Under the pieces are notes generated by a model that saw only the letters and a program-made list of their open reading frames with translations, had not been told where the DNA came from and did no database searches. This document shows, piece after piece, positions 51,285-59,603 of a stretch of DNA of 64,000 bases. This stretch comes from Actinomadura sp. NBRC 104425 (GTDB lineage: Bacteria; Actinomycetota; Actinomycetes; Streptosporangiales; Streptosporangiaceae): the NCBI RefSeq assembly GCF_030269545.1, contig NZ_BSTN01000023.1, forward strand, positions 1 through 64,000, read 5' to 3'. The translations under genes and the position numbers were made by a program. Numbering within the stretch: the first letter of the stretch is position 1; each line of letters opens with the position of its first letter.

Positions 51285-51325
51285 CGGACGTTCCTGACCG
51301 GTCGTTCCTGCCGGTCGTTCCTGAC
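51285..51325. repeat. Three degenerate 13-14-bp tandem repeats
   Basis: Units CGGACGTTCCTGAC (51285-51298), CGGTCGTTCCTGC (51299-51311) and CGGTCGTTCCTGAC (51312-51325) run head to tail between the desaturase stop and the soluble kinase start. They could be iterated protein-binding sites or slippage products. Confidence 0.6.
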
Positions 51326-51346
51326 CGGCTGCGGACGGCCCGGCGG

Positions 51347-52297
51347 TCAGCCGCGGCGTGCCGCCTGCCTGGCGCGGCGCTCCTCCCGCCGCTCCTCGAA
51401 CCGCGCGGCGGCCGCGTCCAGCCCCGTCATGAACTCCGCCAGCTCCTCGCGGGCCCTCTCGCCCTCGGGTCCGAAGTCGGTCCGGGAGAAGACGCGCCAC
51501 TTGCGCAGGCACGGGCCGAGCACGTCGTCGTGGTGCAGCCGCAGGTCGTAGATGCCCGCATTGGCGATGATCACCGACTTGCGCAGGAACCCCTCGATGC
51601 CGTGGCCGGGCATCTGGAATGCCTTGACCACGTCGGTGATGGCGCGCATGGTCGCGTCCGGGGCGATCTCCAGCGCGGCCTCCAGCAGGTTCCGGTAGAA
51701 GATCATGTGCAGGTTCTCGTCGGCGGCGACCCGCGCCAGCAGCCGCTCGCACACCGGGTCGCCCGACACCGTGCCGGTGTTGCGGTGCGCCACCCGGGTG
51801 GCCAGCTCCTGGAACGACACGTACGCCACCCCGTGCAGGAACTTCGTGCCGTGGGTCGGCTCGTAGCCCAGCTGCATGTGCTTCATCCGGGCCCGCTCCA
51901 GCGCCACCGGGTCAACGGCCCGGGTGACGGTGAGGTAGTCGCGGATGACGATGCTGTGCCGGTTCTCCTCGGCCGTCCAGCGGTTCACCCACGTGCCCCA
52001 CGCGCCGTCGCGTCGGAACACGGAGGCGATGGCGTGGTGGTAGCCGGGCAGGTTGTCCTCGGTCAGCAGATTGACGATCAGCGACTCGCGGGCCTCGGTG
52101 CTCAGCGTGGACTGCTCGGGACTCCACGGCTCGCCGCCCAGCGGCCCGTCGAAGTCGCGGCCCCGGCTCCACGGAATGTACTGATGCGGGAACCACTCCT
52201 TGGCCATCGACAGGTGCCGGTCCAGCTCTTTCGCCACCACCGGCTCCAAATCCACCATCAGGCGCATCTCGGCCTTATCGTCAAACGTCATGGGCAT
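51347..52297 (-). CDS. Acyl-ACP desaturase, soluble di-iron type
   Basis: A 316-residue ferritin-like desaturase of the plant stearoyl-ACP/mycobacterial DesA type. The di-iron ligands are visible as TAEENRHSI (EExxH) and ADENLHMIF (DExxH), with a further Glu in LLTEDNLPGYH. It introduces a double bond into ACP-bound acyl chains using O2 and ferredoxin. It starts at ATG 52297, or at ATG 52291 two codons on; the C-terminus is Arg/Glu-rich. A perfect palindrome lies 65 nt upstream. It probably sets membrane fluidity under a TetR-like regulator. Confidence 0.93.
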   Translation of the reverse strand: MPMTFDDKAEMRLMVDLEPVVAKELDRHLSMAKEWFPHQYIPWSRGRDFDGPLGGEPWSPEQSTLSTEARESLIVNLLTEDNLPGYHHAIASVFRRDGAWGTWVNRWTAEENRHSIVIRDYLTVTRAVDPVALERARMKHMQLGYEPTHGTKFLHGVAYVSFQELATRVAHRNTGTVSGDPVCERLLARVAADENLHMIFYRNLLEAALEIAPDATMRAITDVVKAFQMPGHGIEGFLRKSVIIANAGIYDLRLHHDDVLGPCLRKWRVFSRTDFGPEGERAREELAEFMTGLDAAAARFEERREERRARQAARRG

Positions 52298-52362
52298 CGG
52301 TGTTCTTTCGCTCAGGGGCGGGACACATGGAGCCCGCGCAGGACGGCGGCCCGCGTTTCGGC

Positions 52363-52382
52363 AACCTACGGAACCGTAGGTT
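52363..52382. promoter_or_regulatory. Perfect 20-bp palindrome upstream of the desaturase
   Basis: AACCTACGG-AA-CCGTAGGTT is exactly symmetric. It lies 65 nt upstream of the desaturase start, and its minus-strand right half contains TAGGTT, which could overlap a -10. TetR-family regulators of fatty-acid desaturation commonly use such sites. No TetR gene is adjacent. Confidence 0.75.
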
Positions 52383-52509
52383 CGATGCTGGCGGCCGCCC
52401 GGCCCCTGCCGCTAGTCACGGCGGCCACAACTACCCCCGGCTTTTTCTTGTGGGAACGAGTGGAACCGGGCCGATGCCCACGAGAGGCGAACGGAACCGG
52501 GCGGCGCCG

Positions 52510-53304
52510 TCAGCGGGTGCCGGCGGCCTGGCGCCACATCCGGTTGACCGCCGCCCGCAGCAGCGAACGCGGCATCGCCCTCAGCGCGGGCAGCGCCGCC
52601 TTGTACTGCGCCCCGGGCACGCACAGCGCGCGCCCCGCCGACACCGCGTCCAGCCCCGCGCGGGCCACGTCCTCACGGCGCAGCCACAGCAGGCTCGGCT
52701 CCCGGGTCTCATCGGTACGGGTGAACCCGGGGCACAGCGCCGTCACATGCACGCCCGTCCCGGCCAGCTCGGCGTGCAGGCTCTCGGAGAACGCCGTCAC
52801 GAACGCCTTGGTCGCCCCGTAGACGGCACTGCCGGGCGACGGGGTGAACCCCGCCATGGACGAGACGTTCAGCACCCCGCCCCGGCCCCGCTCCACCATC
52901 CCCGGCAGCGCGGCGCGGGTGAGCCGCATCAACGCCAGCACGTTCAGCTCCACCTGGGCCAGCTGCTCCTCCAGCGGCTGCCCGGCGAAGGCCCCGAACG
53001 CCCCGTACCCGGCGTTGTTGACCAGAAGCTCCACCGGCTCGGCGCGCAGCCGGTGCTCCACCTCGCCGCGCTGCACCGGGTCGGTGAGGTCGGCCGCCAG
53101 CACCTCCACGGCCACCCGGTACCGCTCCACCAGCTCGCGGGCCAGCTCGTCCAGCCGCGCGGCGCGGCGGGCCACGATCACCAGGTCGGTGCCGCGCCCG
53201 GCCAGGATCCGGGCGAAGCTCTCACCGATGCCGCTGGACGCACCCGTGACGAGCGCGGTGCGGTACGCGGTGCGGGAGGAGCCCGGGGGGAAGGGGCTTC
53301 GCAT
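52510..53304 (-). CDS. Short-chain dehydrogenase/reductase
   Basis: A 264-residue classical SDR. Cofactor motif TGASSGIGESFA, NNAGYGAFG, catalytic Ser in NVSSMAGF, and Tyr-x3-Lys in YGATKAFV. The open frame continues to 54411 but is non-coding there. ATG 53304 is chosen; TAGCAT on the minus strand ends 8 nt before it, and no ribosome site is seen. The C-terminus (LRRAVNRMWRQ-like) resembles SDRs acting on acyl chains. It is upstream of the acyl-ACP desaturase on the same strand, with the desaturase palindrome between them. The substrate is unknown. Confidence 0.9.
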   Translation of the reverse strand: MRSPFPPGSSRTAYRTALVTGASSGIGESFARILAGRGTDLVIVARRAARLDELARELVERYRVAVEVLAADLTDPVQRGEVEHRLRAEPVELLVNNAGYGAFGAFAGQPLEEQLAQVELNVLALMRLTRAALPGMVERGRGGVLNVSSMAGFTPSPGSAVYGATKAFVTAFSESLHAELAGTGVHVTALCPGFTRTDETREPSLLWLRREDVARAGLDAVSAGRALCVPGAQYKAALPALRAMPRSLLRAAVNRMWRQAAGTR

Positions 53305-53348
53305 GGCGGCCGATGCTATCCGTTGACAACCCCTTTGACCGGCCGCAG

Positions 53349-53999
53349 TCACGGAGCTTGCGCGGCCGTCTCCACGGGCGGGAACATCGCCGCCGGGTCG
53401 CCGCCCGCCGCCCACACGCCGATCGCGAACGCCGTCGTCGCCTCCAGCAGCCCGGCCCGGTCCAGGCCGCCCCCGTCGACGGGCTCGCATCCGATGTCGC
53501 GCACCAGGCCCCGCACCGCGTCCAGGGCGTCGGCGTCGTCCCCGCACAGGGGAACCCCCAGGGGGCGTCCGCCGAACACCGGCGGCGTCAGGCGCCACAC
53601 GCTCTCGTGGCAGGTGTTGAACGCCTTCACCACGCGGGCACCGCCCCGGGCGGCGTCGGCGATGCGCTGCGCCGCCGACGGTCCGCCGCCCGTCCGCAGG
53701 GTGAAGTCCGGCGGGCCGGTGGGGTTGGTGCAGTCGATGAGCACCTTGCCGTCGAGGGCGTCCGCCACGGCCTCCGCCACGTCCGGCGCCGCCTCCCACC
53801 AGACGGCGAGCAGCACCGCCTCGCCGAACTCCGCGGCCTCCCCCAGCGTCCCGCCGCGCGCGCCCGCGCCGATCCGCGCCGCCAGCGCCTCGGCCTTGGC
53901 CGGCGTCCGCGCCCCGATGAAGACCTCGTGGCCCGCCCGTGCCCACTGCGTGGCCAGCGCGTCCGCCATGTTCCCGGCGCCCAGCGTCCCGATGCGCAT
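53349..53999 (-). CDS. F420-dependent NADP reductase-like protein
   Basis: A 216-residue Rossmann protein of the NADPH:F420 oxidoreductase family. IGTLGAGNMADALATQWARAG in part, GARTPAKAEAL (the NADP 2'-phosphate region), LIDCTNPT, VVKAFNTCHESVW and PLCGDDADA are family blocks. It probably moves hydride between F420 and NADP, or is a related NADP reductase. The ATG at 53999 is used. It is divergent from the HxlR regulator at 54085, and their shared 85-nt gap contains an inverted repeat. Confidence 0.85.
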   Translation of the reverse strand: MRIGTLGAGNMADALATQWARAGHEVFIGARTPAKAEALAARIGAGARGGTLGEAAEFGEAVLLAVWWEAAPDVAEAVADALDGKVLIDCTNPTGPPDFTLRTGGGPSAAQRIADAARGGARVVKAFNTCHESVWRLTPPVFGGRPLGVPLCGDDADALDAVRGLVRDIGCEPVDGGGLDRAGLLEATTAFAIGVWAAGGDPAAMFPPVETAAQAP

Positions 54000-54050
54000 C
54001 CCGACCTCCCGGCTCGAATACGTTCGGTGGAGACGCTAGGCGGTTCGTTA

Positions 54051-54066
54051 CGCACCTCCGGGTGCG
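54051..54066. promoter_or_regulatory. Inverted repeat between reductase and HxlR genes
   Basis: CGCACC (54051-54056) and GGTGCG (54061-54066) flank TCCG in the divergent promoter region. It is a likely HxlR site acting on both genes. Confidence 0.5.
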
Positions 54067-54084
54067 CATCGGAAGGGGCAGACT

Positions 54085-54465
54085 TTGGACGACGCCATGA
54101 GAACGACCGACGACGTCCTGCTCGCCGACTGCCAGGCCCGCCTGGGGTTCGACATGCTGTCCGGCACGTGGACCAGCGTGGTGCTGTACGCGCTGCGCGA
54201 CGGCCCGGCGCGTCCCGGCGAGCTGCGCGACCGCATCGGCGGCATCAGCCACAAGGTGCTCACCGAGACGCTGCGCCGGCTGGAGCGCAACGGCCTGGTG
54301 ACCCGCCGCCGCTACGCCGAGGCCCCGCCGCGCGTGGAGTACGAGCTGACCGGGCCGGGCCGCGGCCTGCTGGAGCCGATCGCCGCCCTGGGCCGCTGGA
54401 GCGCCCGCCACGCCGACGAGGTCCTCGCCGCCCAGCAGCGGGCCGCCCCGGACGGCGACCGGTGA
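54085..54465 (+). CDS. HxlR family transcriptional regulator
   Basis: A 126-residue winged-helix regulator. CQARLGFDMLSGTWTSVVLYALRDGPARPGELRDRI in part, ISHKVLTETLRRLERNGLV and VEYELTGPGRGLLEPI match HxlR. A single Cys (Cys16, at the N-terminal start of the domain) is placed as in redox- or aldehyde-sensing members. TTG 54085 is preferred because GGAAGGGG lies 6 nt upstream; an in-frame ATG at 54097 is the alternative. It is divergent from the F420/NADP reductase gene and probably regulates it. Its stop is 3 nt from the convergent enoyl-CoA hydratase stop. Confidence 0.9.
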   Translation: MDDAMRTTDDVLLADCQARLGFDMLSGTWTSVVLYALRDGPARPGELRDRIGGISHKVLTETLRRLERNGLVTRRRYAEAPPRVEYELTGPGRGLLEPIAALGRWSARHADEVLAAQQRAAPDGDR

Positions 54466-54468
54466 GGC

Positions 54469-55251
54469 TCAGCGGCCGGTGAAGGTCGCCTTGCCCGGCC
54501 CCCGCTCCATGAAGCTGCGCATGCCGGCGGCCTGGTCCTCGGTGGCGAACAGCGCGGCGAACTGGGTGCGCTCCATCTCCAGGCCGGTCTCCAGATCGAC
54601 CTCCAGCCCCGCGTCGATCACCTGCTTGGCGGCGCGCAGCGCCAGCGCCGGCCCGCCGACGAACGTCGCGGCCCACTGTCGCGCCGCCGTGTAGACCTCG
54701 GCGTCCGGCACGACCCGGTCGACCAGGCCCATGGCCAGCGCCTCGTCGGCGGCCACATGCCGCCCGGAGAAGATCAGGTCCTTGGCCTTGGCGGGGCCGA
54801 CCAGCCGCGCCAGCCGCTGCGTGCCGCCCGCCCCGGGGATGATGCCGAGCTGGATCTCCGGCTGGCCCACCTTGGCGCCCTCCCCCGCCACCCGGAAGTC
54901 GGCCGCCAGCGCCACCTCCAGGCCGCCGCCGAGCGCGTAACCGGTGATCGCCGCGATGACCGGCTTGGGGATCGCCGCCAGGGCCTTGGTGAAGTCCTGC
55001 AGCAGCCGGGAGGGTGCACCCGACATCTGCGCGAACGTCAGCGGCGCCATCTCCTTGATGTCGGCGCCCGCCGCGAACACCCGCTCCCCGCCGTAGATGA
55101 TCACCGCGGCCACCGCCTCGTCCTGGGTGACCTCCCGCGCCGCCTCCACGAGCTCCCGCTGCATCGCCGCGTTCAGGGCGTTCATCTTCGGCCGGTCCAG
55201 CCGGATCGTCCCGATGCCGTCCTCCACCTCGACCCGCACGAACTCGCCCAC
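54469..55251 (-). CDS. Enoyl-CoA hydratase
   Basis: A 260-residue crotonase. IRLDRPKMNALN, the oxyanion-hole region FAAGADIKEM, GYALGGGLEVALAADF with the first catalytic Glu, and QPEIQLGIIPGAGGTQRL with the second. Both Glu residues place it among true hydratases, as in EchA. It hydrates trans-2-enoyl-CoA in beta-oxidation or amino-acid degradation. The GTG at 55251 follows GGAGGTC. No acyl-CoA dehydrogenase is adjacent. Confidence 0.94.
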   Translation of the reverse strand: MGEFVRVEVEDGIGTIRLDRPKMNALNAAMQRELVEAAREVTQDEAVAAVIIYGGERVFAAGADIKEMAPLTFAQMSGAPSRLLQDFTKALAAIPKPVIAAITGYALGGGLEVALAADFRVAGEGAKVGQPEIQLGIIPGAGGTQRLARLVGPAKAKDLIFSGRHVAADEALAMGLVDRVVPDAEVYTAARQWAATFVGGPALALRAAKQVIDAGLEVDLETGLEMERTQFAALFATEDQAAGMRSFMERGPGKATFTGR

Positions 55252-55421
55252 AACGACCTCCCGTGATCGGACAACGCCCCGAGCCTAACCAGGGCCCTGC
55301 GGGGACCGGACGGGCGGTCCCCGCTCCGCTGCGCTCCGTTGCGCTCGCTCATCCCCCTGGTGTCGGTCCACGCTGGTAGCTTCGGGACCGCTCGTAACCG
55401 CGTTCTCGGGGATCACGCTTC

Positions 55422-58400
55422 ATGCTCGTCGCGCACGCCACCTGGCACGGGGGCGCGCTCTGCCTGTGGGCGGAGCGCACCGGCCCGTACGAGCCGCATC
55501 CCGACGTGCACCCGTTCGCCACCCGGGACTTCACCGGCACCTCCTACGAGCCGCTGGTGAAGGGCGCGTTCCGGGTCGAGCTGACGATGACGCTGCCCAC
55601 GCACGACGACCATCCGCTGCCGTCGCCGGAGTGCGGCGCCGAAGGCGTCGTCCCCGAGGAGCTGCGGGACTGGCGGGTGCCCGCGCTGGTGCTGGAGCCG
55701 TTTCCGGCGATGACACTGCTGCAGCTCGCCGAGCACAGCGCCGACGTGGTCCCCGGCAGCGACCTGCGGTATCTGTGCCTGCTGGCCGACGAGGCGATGC
55801 GGCTGGCCGGGCGGGGGCAGGTGCTGCCCGCGCTGCTGCGCGAGGACGGCGACCTGGTGGCGCGGTGGCGTCCCGTCATCGACGATCCCGCCCGCTTCGC
55901 CGACCTGGCGCGCGCGATGCCCGCCGCCTGCCGCGCCGCCGACGGCGGTCGTCCCGCCGCCGAGGTGCTGCGCGAGGCGCTGACCGACCTGGTCGACACG
56001 GCCGTGCGGGGCGTGGTGCCGCATCCGCTGCTGCCGCCGCGCCGCGGCAAGGCGCCCGACCGGGTGCCGCTGGCCGAACGCTGGGTGCAGGCGCTGACCG
56101 GCCCCAACCACAGCGTGCCGCGCGAGCCGGGGGACGACGCCGACGACCTGATCGCCGAACTGGACGCCTGGGCCGCCGCCACCCGCCGCCCCGCCGGGCC
56201 GCTGCGGGTGTGCTTCCGCCTGGTGGAGCCCGGCGCCGTCACGACGGACGCCCCCGACGCCCCCGACGACGCCGACGAGGAGGCCGGCGACGACGCCTGG
56301 CGCGTGGAGTTCGCCCTGCAGGGCACCGACGACCCCAGCCTGTACGTCCCGGCCGCCACGGTCTGGGCGGGCGAGGCCACGTCGATCGCGGACGCCGAGG
56401 AGACGCTGCTCACCGGTCTGGGACGCGCCCTGCGCCTGTTCCCCGACATGGCGGCCGCGCTCGACTCCCCCACGCCCGGCGAGCTGACCCTCGACACCGC
56501 GGGGGCGTTCCGCTTCCTGCGGCAGGCCGCGCCCATGCTGGCCGCCGCCGGTTTCGGCGTCCTGCTGCCGAAGTGGGCGGGCAAGGCCAAGCTCGGCCTG
56601 CGCCTCACCACCCGCGCGCAGGACGGGGAGGGCTCGGGCGCGGCGGCCTCGTCCGGGTTCGACCTGCGCAGCCTGGTGGACTTCCGCTGGGACCTGGCCA
56701 TCGGCGACGAGACCATCGACGAGGAGGAACTGGAGGAACTGGCCCGCCTCAAAACACCGTTGGTGCGGCTGCGCGGCCAATGGGTCGAGCTGGACGAGCA
56801 GCAGCTGCAGGCCGCCCTGGAGTTCCTGCGCCACCCCCGCCGCGGCAAGATGACCGCCGCCGAGGCGATGCGCGCGGTCATCCACGCCGGCGACGACGCC
56901 CTCCCCCTCCTGGACGTCGACGCCGACGGCGCGTTCGGCGACCTTTTGTCCGGCGAAGCCGACCGCCGCCTCGCACCGGTCGGAACCCCCGACGGCTTCG
57001 AGGGACGGCTGCGTCCCTTCCAGGAGCGCGGCCTGGCCTGGTTGAAGTTCATGGACGACCTCGGCCTGGGCGCCGTCGTCGCCGATTCGATGGGCTTGGG
57101 GAAGTGCGTCCACCCCGATGAACTCGTCTTCGCCAACGGAGCACTGGTCAAGGCCCGCGACATCTGGGCGCGCTTCGCCGGAGCCGCGGTGAGCGACGGT
57201 GAAGGCGAATGGGCCACCCCGCTGGAACCGCTGACCGTCAACTCCATCGACGAGAAAGGGCGGATCGTCCCCGCCAAGGTGACCCGCCTCTACCGGCAGC
57301 ACGTCAGAGAGCCGCTACGGAAAGTCCGGCTCGACGACGGCAGTGAGATCACCGTCACCCGCCGCCACCGGCTCCTCGGCCCCGAGGGCTGGACCAGGGA
57401 GCTCGCCCCCGGTCAGGGGATCTGCGTCCCGTCCCGCCTGGTCCACGACGGCCTGCCGCTGGACGCCGACCTGACCGTGCTGCTCGCCTGGCAGATCAGC
57501 GAGGGCCGCGAGACCGTCCACAACACCGCGTTCATCTCCCAGAAGAACGAGCAGACCCTGCACGACCTGGCGGAGCGGCTGCGACGCGTCGGTGCCCGCT
57601 TCGGCCTGGACGTGAGCCGGGCGCAGGTGGTCTCCGCGGCGCCGCGCACCCCCCACCTGGAGGTCACCAGCAAGGACTACCGGCGCTTCCTGGAGGAACT
57701 CGGCTACACCTGGGCTCGGAACTCGGCCCACAAGCGGATTCCGGACGCCGTCATGGCCGCCGACGACCGGACGGTGGCCCTGTTCCTCCGGCACTACTTC
57801 GCCGCCGAGGTGTCGGTCGGTGAGGGAATGCGGGGGCTGGAGATCGCTTCGGCCTCGGGGTTCGTCATCCGGCAGCTCGCCGCGATGCTCCGCCGGTTCG
57901 GCATATGGCTGCGCCGCACGGTGCGGTGGAAACACGCGACGGACGGCAGGCGCATCCGCCGCCCCTACCACGTCGGCCTCATCGGCGGGCCGAGCCTCCA
58001 CCTTTTCCGGGAACGGATCGGAATCGCGGATCCGGTCAAGGCGGCCAAGCTCAGCGCCGTCTGCGCGATCCCTTCCGACACCAACGTCGAGGGCGTTCCG
58101 GGAGCCGAACGCGATCGGCTTGACGGGCGCGTGTCGCGGGAGGTCTTCTACGCGACGGTCACGTCGGTCGAGGACGTCGACTACGAGGGCTACGTCTATG
58201 ACCTCGAGGTGGCCGACCACCACAACTACGTCGCCGAAGGCATGCTGTGCCACAACACCGCCCAGACCTTGGCCCTGCTCGTGCATGAGAGGGGGGACGG
58301 GCGAGGCGACGGGGAGGGGGCGCCGGGGCCGACTCTGCTGGTGGTGCCGATGTCGCTGGTGGGCAACTGGCAGCGGGAGGCGGCCAAGTTCGCGCCGAAG

Positions 58401-59603
58401 CTGCGCGTGTACGTGCACCACGGCACAGGGCGGCACCGCGACGACGATCTCGTCCGGGCGGCGGCGCAGGCGGATCTGGTCGTCACCACGTACGGCACGG
58501 CGGCCCGCGACGCGGCGATGCTGGCGCGCGTCGCCTGGGAGCGGGTGGTGTGCGACGAGGCGCAGGCGCTGAAGAACAGCGGCACCCGGCAGGCCCGAGC
58601 CATCCGCGGCATCCCGGCCCGCACGCGCATCGCGCTGACCGGCACGCCGGTGGAGAACCACCTGATGGAGCTGTGGTCGATTCTGGAGTTCGCCAATCCG
58701 GGGCTGCTGGGGCCGCGGGCGGCGTTCCGGGAGCGGTTCGCGGTCCCGATCGAGCGGGACGGGGACGAGGCCGCGGCGCTGGCGCTGCGGCGCGCCACCC
58801 GGCCGTTCGTGCTGCGCCGCCTGAAGACCGACAAGGCGATCATCTCCGACCTGCCGGAGAAGCAGGAGATCAAGGTCTACTGCAATCTGACCGCCGAGCA
58901 GGCGTCGCTGTACCAGGCGACGCTGGACGACATGCTGGCGCGCATCGCCGAGAGCGAGGAGGACCAGCGGCGGGGCCTGGTGCTGGCGACGATGGCGCGG
59001 CTCAAGCAGGTGTGCAACCATCCGGCGCAGCTGCTCGGGGACGGGTCGCGGCTGCCGGGCCGGTCGGGCAAGCTGGAGCGGCTGGAGGAGATCTGCGCGC
59101 AGGTCGTCGAGCAGGGCGAGAAGGCGCTGGTGTTCACCCAGTACGCCGAGTTCGGGGCGATGCTGCGGCCGTATCTGGCGGCGCGGCTGGAGCGGCCGGT
59201 GCTGTGGCTGCACGGCGGCACGTCCCGGCGGCAGCGCGACGAGCTGGTGCGGCGCTTCCAGGAGGACGCGGAGCCGGCGGTGTTCCTGCTGTCGCTGAAG
59301 GCGGCGGGCACCGGGCTGACGCTCACGGCCGCCAACCATGTGGTGCACGTCGACCGGTGGTGGAATCCGGCCGTGGAGGACCAGGCCACCGACCGGGCGT
59401 TCCGCATCGGCCAGACCAAGAACGTGCAGGTCCGCAAGCTGATCTGCGTCGGCACGCTGGAGGAGCGGATCGACGAGATGATCGACCGCAAGAAGGCGCT
59501 GGCCGAGTCGGTGGTGGGCAGCGGGGAGGACTGGCTGACCGAGCTGTCGGTGGCCGAGCTGCGCGAGGTGCTGCGGCTGTCCCCCGAGGCGGTGAGCGGC
59601 TGA
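55422..59603 (+). CDS. SNF2-family DEAD-like ATPase interrupted by an intein
   Basis: A 1393-codon frame. Host residues 1-561 plus 946-1393 (1009 residues) form an actinobacterial SNF2 ATPase: an N-terminal SNF2-associated region, Walker A DSMGLGK-T (split by the intein at 561/946), motif II CDEAQALKN, LTGTPVENHL, a helicase C domain with FTQYAEFGAML, and motif VI DRAFRIGQTKNVQ. SNF2 enzymes translocate on DNA to remodel protein-DNA complexes. The ATG at 55422 has a modest GGGGAT. Activity requires splicing, since the P-loop lacks its Thr until the intein leaves. It is followed by a SWIM-finger gene with overlapping stop/start. Confidence 0.95.
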   Translation: MLVAHATWHGGALCLWAERTGPYEPHPDVHPFATRDFTGTSYEPLVKGAFRVELTMTLPTHDDHPLPSPECGAEGVVPEELRDWRVPALVLEPFPAMTLLQLAEHSADVVPGSDLRYLCLLADEAMRLAGRGQVLPALLREDGDLVARWRPVIDDPARFADLARAMPAACRAADGGRPAAEVLREALTDLVDTAVRGVVPHPLLPPRRGKAPDRVPLAERWVQALTGPNHSVPREPGDDADDLIAELDAWAAATRRPAGPLRVCFRLVEPGAVTTDAPDAPDDADEEAGDDAWRVEFALQGTDDPSLYVPAATVWAGEATSIADAEETLLTGLGRALRLFPDMAAALDSPTPGELTLDTAGAFRFLRQAAPMLAAAGFGVLLPKWAGKAKLGLRLTTRAQDGEGSGAAASSGFDLRSLVDFRWDLAIGDETIDEEELEELARLKTPLVRLRGQWVELDEQQLQAALEFLRHPRRGKMTAAEAMRAVIHAGDDALPLLDVDADGAFGDLLSGEADRRLAPVGTPDGFEGRLRPFQERGLAWLKFMDDLGLGAVVADSMGLGKCVHPDELVFANGALVKARDIWARFAGAAVSDGEGEWATPLEPLTVNSIDEKGRIVPAKVTRLYRQHVREPLRKVRLDDGSEITVTRRHRLLGPEGWTRELAPGQGICVPSRLVHDGLPLDADLTVLLAWQISEGRETVHNTAFISQKNEQTLHDLAERLRRVGARFGLDVSRAQVVSAAPRTPHLEVTSKDYRRFLEELGYTWARNSAHKRIPDAVMAADDRTVALFLRHYFAAEVSVGEGMRGLEIASASGFVIRQLAAMLRRFGIWLRRTVRWKHATDGRRIRRPYHVGLIGGPSLHLFRERIGIADPVKAAKLSAVCAIPSDTNVEGVPGAERDRLDGRVSREVFYATVTSVEDVDYEGYVYDLEVADHHNYVAEGMLCHNTAQTLALLVHERGDGRGDGEGAPGPTLLVVPMSLVGNWQREAAKFAPKLRVYVHHGTGRHRDDDLVRAAAQADLVVTTYGTAARDAAMLARVAWERVVCDEAQALKNSGTRQARAIRGIPARTRIALTGTPVENHLMELWSILEFANPGLLGPRAAFRERFAVPIERDGDEAAALALRRATRPFVLRRLKTDKAIISDLPEKQEIKVYCNLTAEQASLYQATLDDMLARIAESEEDQRRGLVLATMARLKQVCNHPAQLLGDGSRLPGRSGKLERLEEICAQVVEQGEKALVFTQYAEFGAMLRPYLAARLERPVLWLHGGTSRRQRDELVRRFQEDAEPAVFLLSLKAAGTGLTLTAANHVVHVDRWWNPAVEDQATDRAFRIGQTKNVQVRKLICVGTLEERIDEMIDRKKALAESVVGSGEDWLTELSVAELREVLRLSPEAVSG
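57105..58256 (+). mobile_element. Intein with degenerate LAGLIDADG endonuclease domain, inside the SNF2 P-loop
   Basis: In-frame insert of 384 residues (562-945). It begins with Cys (CVHPDELVFANGALVKARDI), has the block B Thr-x-x-His (EITVTRRHRLL), and ends VYDLEVADHHNYVAEG...CHN, with the +1 residue Thr946 of the host. Between lies a homing-endonuclease-like core: LLAWQISEG and FLRHYFAAEVSV in place of the two LAGLIDADG helices, with Glu at both expected catalytic Asp positions. Base composition is slightly lower in GC than the host. Splicing looks competent; nuclease activity is uncertain. Confidence 0.93.

Noticed and set aside
46958-52822. 1954-codon plus-strand frame across the kinase cluster
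   Set aside because: Antisense to three kinases and the desaturase. It is His/Arg/Gln-rich with no recognisable domain.
57105-58256. Insertion sequence or group I intron in the SNF2 gene
   Set aside because: The insert is in frame, has Hint splicing motifs at both ends and lacks a transposase, so it is an intein.
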